64,000 nucleotides of DNA from Maribacter algicola (lineage in GTDB: Bacteria > Bacteroidota > Bacteroidia > Flavobacteriales > Flavobacteriaceae): positions 1,364,001-1,428,000 of the forward strand of contig NZ_QUSX01000001.1 in NCBI RefSeq assembly GCF_003933245.1, in the 5' to 3' direction. The notes under the pieces were generated by a model. The model made no database searches, was not told the DNA's origin, and worked only from the letters and a program-made list of their open reading frames with translations. The position numbers were made by a program, and so were the translations under genes. The number at the start of each line of letters is the position of its first letter. Within the stretch, counting starts at the first letter, position 1. Shown here in pieces: positions 60,387 to 64,000 of this stretch.

Positions 60387-61778
60387 ATGAAAACCCTCCC
60401 TTTACTTTTACTTTCATTCCTTTCGGCACTCACGATAACCGCCCAAGACATCACTGGCGATTGGCATGGGGCGTTAAAAGTACAGGGCATACAATTGCGG
60501 TTGGTCTTTCATATTCAAGAGGAGGGCGAGGGCTATACCGCTACCATGGACAGCCCAGACCAGGGGGCGAAGGATATTCCGGTGACTTCCACGTCTTTTG
60601 AAAATCAAGTATTTAAAATAAACATGCCCAACTTGGGTATTGTCTACGAAGGCACTTTAAACGAGGAAGGCACTATTACGGGTGATTTTAACCAATTTGG
60701 GCAAGTGATGCCCTTGGAACTGAGTCGGGAGGCTGCTAAAAAAGAAACGGTGATGCGCCCCCAAGAACCTGTAAAGCCTTATCCCTACTATACTGAAGAA
60801 ATCAGCTTTAGAAACGAAAAGGCAGATATAGAGCTGGCTGGGACCTTAAGCCTGCCAAAACAAGAGGGTTTTTTTCCCGTGGTGGTCCTGATCAGTGGGA
60901 GCGGGCCCCAAAATCGGGACGAGGAATTGTTTGGGCATCGGCCTTTTTTGGTCTTGGCAGATCACCTCACCCGCAACGGTATTGCCGTCCTCCGCTATGA
61001 CGATCGTGGCACGGCCCTGTCCACTGGGAATTTTGAATCGGCCACCAGCGAGGATTTTTCAGAAGACGTGGAAGCCGCTGTGGCCTATTTACGGACCCGG
61101 AAAGAAATCGATAAAAATAATATAGGGCTTGTCGGCCACAGCGAAGGGGGCATGATCGCGCCCATGGTGGCGAGTCGGGATAATGACATTGCCTTTATTG
61201 TACTCATGGCGGGCGTAGGGATTCCCGGTGACGAGCTGCTGTTGTTGCAGCAACGGGCCGTTGGAAAAGTGTCCGGCCTCAGCGAAACTATGTTGATGGA
61301 TATTGAAACGGGCAATCGCACCGTTTTTTCCATGATCAAGGAATCCACAGACCTGACGCAGTTAAGTTCGGACCTTACCCAATACCTTAAGGAACATCCG
61401 GACAGCACCAAACCCCCTGGCGTGGATACCGACACCTATGCGCAAATGAAAGTAGACCAATTATTGAATCCCTGGTGGTTGCATTTTATCCGTTATGACC
61501 CGGCCAATGTTTTGGAAGAGGTTACCTGTCCCGTATTGGCCATCAATGGGGAAAAGGACTTACAAGTACCTCCCCAAGAGAATTTACCGGCCATACAAAC
61601 GGCCTTAGAGAGGGGCGGAAATACGCAGGTGACCGTCAAGGAACTGCCTAGGCTCAACCACTTGTTTCAGGAAAGTGCTACGGGCTCCCCAACCGAATAC
61701 GGACAGATTTCCCAAACCCTGGCCCCGGAAGCACTTGATACAATACTGTCATGGATACAAAATCAAGTCCAACTATGA
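60387..61778 (+). CDS. Secreted alpha/beta hydrolase with N-terminal beta domain
   Basis: The 463-residue product has a signal peptide (TLPLLLLSFLSALTITAQ). An N-terminal beta-rich domain of about 110 residues (GDWHGALKVQGIQLRLVFHI) is followed by an alpha/beta hydrolase with VVLISGSGPQNRDEELFGHR, VLRYDDRGTALS, the nucleophile elbow GHSEGGMIA, AINGEKDLQVPP with the acid, and a late His in RLNHLFQES. The order fits the secreted serine-hydrolase group common in Bacteroidota, acting on esters or amides. Its stop codon overlaps the next gene start (ATGA), so the two are coupled. Confidence 0.9.
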   Translation: MKTLPLLLLSFLSALTITAQDITGDWHGALKVQGIQLRLVFHIQEEGEGYTATMDSPDQGAKDIPVTSTSFENQVFKINMPNLGIVYEGTLNEEGTITGDFNQFGQVMPLELSREAAKKETVMRPQEPVKPYPYYTEEISFRNEKADIELAGTLSLPKQEGFFPVVVLISGSGPQNRDEELFGHRPFLVLADHLTRNGIAVLRYDDRGTALSTGNFESATSEDFSEDVEAAVAYLRTRKEIDKNNIGLVGHSEGGMIAPMVASRDNDIAFIVLMAGVGIPGDELLLLQQRAVGKVSGLSETMLMDIETGNRTVFSMIKESTDLTQLSSDLTQYLKEHPDSTKPPGVDTDTYAQMKVDQLLNPWWLHFIRYDPANVLEEVTCPVLAINGEKDLQVPPQENLPAIQTALERGGNTQVTVKELPRLNHLFQESATGSPTEYGQISQTLAPEALDTILSWIQNQVQL

Positions 61779-62887
61779 ACCTGAGCTATTGGGAGTACAA
61801 ATCCTGGTTTTCCGAGGTGGATTTTACCATCATCGGGAGCGGTATCGTGGGGCTGACCTGTGCATTGCGACTCCGGGAAAAACATCCCAAAGCGACTATC
61901 CTAGTGCTGGAACGAGGTGTGTTGCCCCAGGGGGCCAGTACCAAAAATGCGGGCTTTGCCTGTTTCGGTAGTATCTCAGAAATTTTGTCCGACCTAAAAT
62001 CCCATTCTGAGGAGGAACTTTTGTCCTTGGTGGAACAGCGCTATTTGGGCATCCTATCCCTTCGGGAACTTTTGGGCGACGACAATATTGGGTATTACAA
62101 GTATGGGGGGCATGAAGTGTTTTTGGAGAAGGATACGGCCCTGTACGAGACTTGTCTAGATCAATTGGCAAACGTAAACAAACTCCTAAATCCTGTTTTC
62201 AAGGAAGCGCCTTTTCGGCGGACTGAGAATAGGTTTGGATTTAAGGGGGTGCAAAAAAACTTTATCACACATTCCTTTGAAGGGCAAATCGATACGGGGA
62301 AGATGATGCGTTCTTTGTTGCAAAAAGCACAAAAATCCGGAATCCAAATCCTGAATGCCACAGAGGTCACAGACATAGAAGATTTAGGCACTTCGGTTAT
62401 TGTAAAGTGCAACGATTTTGAAATCAAAACCAAGAAGCTGTTGGTCGCCACGAATGGCTTTGCCCAACAATTAATAAAAGAGGAAGTGCAACCTGCCCGT
62501 GCCCAAGTGATCATCACAAAGCCTATTCCCGGTTTGGCTATTAAGGGTACCTTCCATTTTGATGAGGGCTATTACTACTTCCGAAATATCGATGACCGAA
62601 TCCTGTTCGGTGGGGGTAGAAACCTCAATTTTAAGAGCGAGGAGACCACTAAATTCGGTTCCACACAAGTCGTTCATGACAAACTGGAAGAGCTGCTACG
62701 GACCGTCATTGTACCCAACCAAAAGGTTGAAATCGATTATGGATGGAGCGGAATCATGGGCGTAGGTTCCCAAAAACGGCCCATTATCAAACAGCTTTCT
62801 GAAAACATGGCCTGCGGAGTGCGTTTAGGCGGTATGGGCATCGCTATTGGTACATCGGTAGGTAGGCAATTGGCCGGCATTTTCTAG
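61775..62887 (+). CDS. FAD-dependent oxidoreductase (DAO family)
   Basis: The ATG at 61775 is chosen because it overlaps the upstream stop (ATGA) and starts a conserved-looking MNLSYWEYKSWFSEVDF; an ATG at 61751 is possible. The 370-residue product has the dinucleotide motif IIGSGIVGLTCALRLRE, the DAO loop GASTKNAGFACFGSISE, and the C-terminal FAD segment VRLGGMGIAIGTSVGRQLAG. It resembles glycine/D-amino-acid oxidase-type enzymes, which oxidise an amine with FAD in the cytoplasm or at the membrane. The substrate is unknown. The coupling to a secreted hydrolase is not explained by an obvious pathway. Confidence 0.88.
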   Translation: MNLSYWEYKSWFSEVDFTIIGSGIVGLTCALRLREKHPKATILVLERGVLPQGASTKNAGFACFGSISEILSDLKSHSEEELLSLVEQRYLGILSLRELLGDDNIGYYKYGGHEVFLEKDTALYETCLDQLANVNKLLNPVFKEAPFRRTENRFGFKGVQKNFITHSFEGQIDTGKMMRSLLQKAQKSGIQILNATEVTDIEDLGTSVIVKCNDFEIKTKKLLVATNGFAQQLIKEEVQPARAQVIITKPIPGLAIKGTFHFDEGYYYFRNIDDRILFGGGRNLNFKSEETTKFGSTQVVHDKLEELLRTVIVPNQKVEIDYGWSGIMGVGSQKRPIIKQLSENMACGVRLGGMGIAIGTSVGRQLAGIF

Positions 62888-62935
62888 TCTAAAACACCGT
62901 TTAACTATTTTTAATCCATCTTATCCTTCGGCCTA

Positions 62936-62963
62936 TTGCAGATTCTTTTTTCTTCCTATATTG
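62936..62963 (+). promoter_or_regulatory. Possible promoter of the small lipoprotein gene
   Basis: TTG at 62936-62938, 18 bp, then TATATTG at 62957-62963, one base short of TAnnTTTG. A perfect CCCCG-tttc-CGGGG hairpin (62969-62982) follows in the presumed leader. The gene starts at 63055. Confidence 0.4.
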
Positions 62964-63054
62964 CAGGTCCCCGTTTCCGGGGATAAAGTGCCCCAAGCCT
63001 TTAGAACATCTTCCTATTCTTTTGCTTTTTTAACAAAAAAGAGAACTCCAGTAT

Positions 63055-63651
63055 ATGGGAAGAAGTTTCCTTGTCGCATGTATTTTATTGGGAATGTTGT
63101 CCTCGTGTGCCGTCAATCAGACAAAATACCAAAAACGCTACAATGAAATTTGGCGGGAGATGATACAATCACAGGCGTGGAAGGAGTCCCTGAAACAGAA
63201 CAATGATGCAGAAACTACCGGAATGTATGTGAGCACGGACGATGATATCGTTTTGGAATCCAATTCTGATTTTGAGGAGAATCTGGCTTTTGAGGAACGC
63301 TACCAATCCCTGGTTTCCCGTGCCTATTTTAAGATCATTACAGAAGCGGAAAAGCTGGATGCCCAAATAGCCGCCCAATATACCCTTGCCAAGAACGACC
63401 CCAACGTTTCCAAAAGGGACCTAGATGAAGCGGAACGCAAGTTTTCCGCCCATAGGGCTATGCTCAGCGGTTTGCGTTCCTGGAATATCTTTAGCGAAGA
63501 TCGGTCCGGGGATTTGGACTATTTTAAACGCGAGAATCGTGAGGCCGTTCAAAATATGATGAAGCAAGATCAGGGAACCAATCAAATGATTAACTTTCTC
63601 ATTTATAAACTAGCCGACCTATATCACGTTGAAGAAGAAGCTGGAAATTAA
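63055..63651 (+). CDS. Small lipoprotein of unknown function
   Basis: The 198-residue product has a lipoprotein signal (SFLVACILLGMLSSC) with the lipobox MLSSC. The rest is mostly helical and charged (EEAERKFSAHR-like DEAERKFSAHRAMLSGLRSW, NQMINFLIYKLADLYHVEEE) with no motif I recognise. It is probably outer-membrane attached. The following gene starts inside its 3' end (23-bp overlap), so the two are likely coupled. Confidence 0.78.
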   Translation: MGRSFLVACILLGMLSSCAVNQTKYQKRYNEIWREMIQSQAWKESLKQNNDAETTGMYVSTDDDIVLESNSDFEENLAFEERYQSLVSRAYFKIITEAEKLDAQIAAQYTLAKNDPNVSKRDLDEAERKFSAHRAMLSGLRSWNIFSEDRSGDLDYFKRENREAVQNMMKQDQGTNQMINFLIYKLADLYHVEEEAGN

Positions 63652-64000
63652 GAAAGTAGCCTATCAACACTGTTTGGATTTTGTATCTGGCCGACTATCC
63701 CGTCTAAAAAAGCAGATACAAGAAGTGCAGGAATCCCTGACTTCGGAAACCAAAAGCACGGCAGGTGACAAGCACGAAACTGGTAGGGCCATGGTGCAAT
63801 TGGAACGGGAAAAACTGGGAACACAACTCGCCGAGACCGAAAAAATGCAGCTGGTCATGAACCGGGTCAAACCCGGTTCCCAAAACAGACTCGCAGGAAT
63901 GGGAGCGTTGATTGAAACCAACGGACCGTATTACTATATCGCCATTTCTTCGGGCGAAGTGAAGTTTGAAAACAACGCTATTTACTGCATTTCCCCTGCA
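63629..64000 (+). CDS. GreA/GreB-like C-terminal domain protein (3' end outside window)
   Basis: A frame with no ATG near its start opens after 63613 and stays open to the window end. The likely start is the TTG at 63629 (reading as MKKKLEIKKVAYQHCLDFVS), overlapping the lipoprotein gene by 23 bp. The 124 visible residues have a coiled-coil-like half (LSRLKKQIQEVQESLTSETK; LEREKLGTQLAETEKM) and then a beta-rich part (LIETNGPYYYIAISSGEV). The plan of helical hairpin plus small domain resembles GreA/GreB-related proteins of Flavobacteriaceae, some of which carry the misleading name 3-oxoacyl-ACP synthase. A transcription-factor role is not assured. Confidence 0.65.
   Translation, partial: MKKKLEIKKVAYQHCLDFVSGRLSRLKKQIQEVQESLTSETKSTAGDKHETGRAMVQLEREKLGTQLAETEKMQLVMNRVKPGSQNRLAGMGALIETNGPYYYIAISSGEVKFENNAIYCISPA

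Overview
The window looks like chromosomal DNA of a marine member of the Flavobacteriaceae (Bacteroidota), of the Zobellia / Maribacter / Arenibacter / Muricauda kind. That placement is an inference. It rests on SusC-like outer-membrane receptors with a carboxypeptidase-regulatory domain, promoters of the TTG-N17-19-TAnnTTTG type, starts that mostly lack a Shine-Dalgarno sequence, the DUF177-rpmF-fabH-accB-accC order, the rbfA/FtsX-type permease pair, a secreted sulfatase, and dispersed REP-like repeats.

Layout. 1-8.8 kb: end of a CPA1 Na+/H+ antiporter, lepA, and two tandem 801-residue outer-membrane receptors. 8.8-12.3 kb: a tightly coupled minus-strand operon of a beta-propeller lipoprotein, an Lgt-like membrane protein lacking key Lgt residues, a radical SAM enzyme resembling archaeal tetraether-lipid synthase (MJ0619/Tes), and a 70-residue membrane protein; an M28 peptidase is divergent to it. 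13.5-17 kb: dusB, a lipoprotein-release-type permease, rbfA, methylmalonyl-CoA epimerase, and a tRNA(CAT) whose 3' end and terminator are duplicated downstream. 17-23.7 kb: a YbdG-like MscS channel, then a three-gene operon of Planctomycete-type cytochrome / DUF1549-DUF1553, Tat-exported DUF1501, and a membrane cytochrome with leucine-rich repeats.

24-33.5 kb is accessory in character: secreted hydrolase, membrane protein, nucleoside deaminase, a small GIY-YIG nuclease flanked by two ~97-bp imperfect palindromes inside a repeat array, a zinc-ribbon/membrane protein pair, a two-subunit molybdenum hydroxylase, and a second repeat cluster holding what may be a transposase relic. 33.7-42.5 kb: sulfatase, TVP38 protein, and an RND efflux operon (TolC, adaptor, pump, PII-like protein, DUF2892 protein) with a candidate operator. 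42.6-52.5 kb: SUMF-domain protein, Gfo/Idh/MocA oxidoreductase, M14 peptidase, TSUP permease, and an operon of a sodium-solute symporter, an HGSNAT/DUF5009-like acyltransferase and two small proteins.

52.5-58.3 kb is housekeeping: ribE, pdxA, then DUF177-rpmF-fabH-accB-accC for L32 and fatty-acid initiation. 58.3-60.3 kb is visibly more AT-rich and carries an Mrr-like nuclease, an HNH nuclease and a DUF3592 protein. The window ends with a secreted alpha/beta hydrolase coupled to an FAD oxidoreductase, a small lipoprotein, and a cut-off gene with a GreA/GreB-like C-terminal region.

The two stretches most likely to hide something undescribed are the lipid-modification-like operon at 8.8-12.3 kb and the palindrome-flanked GIY-YIG gene at 27.6-28.1 kb.
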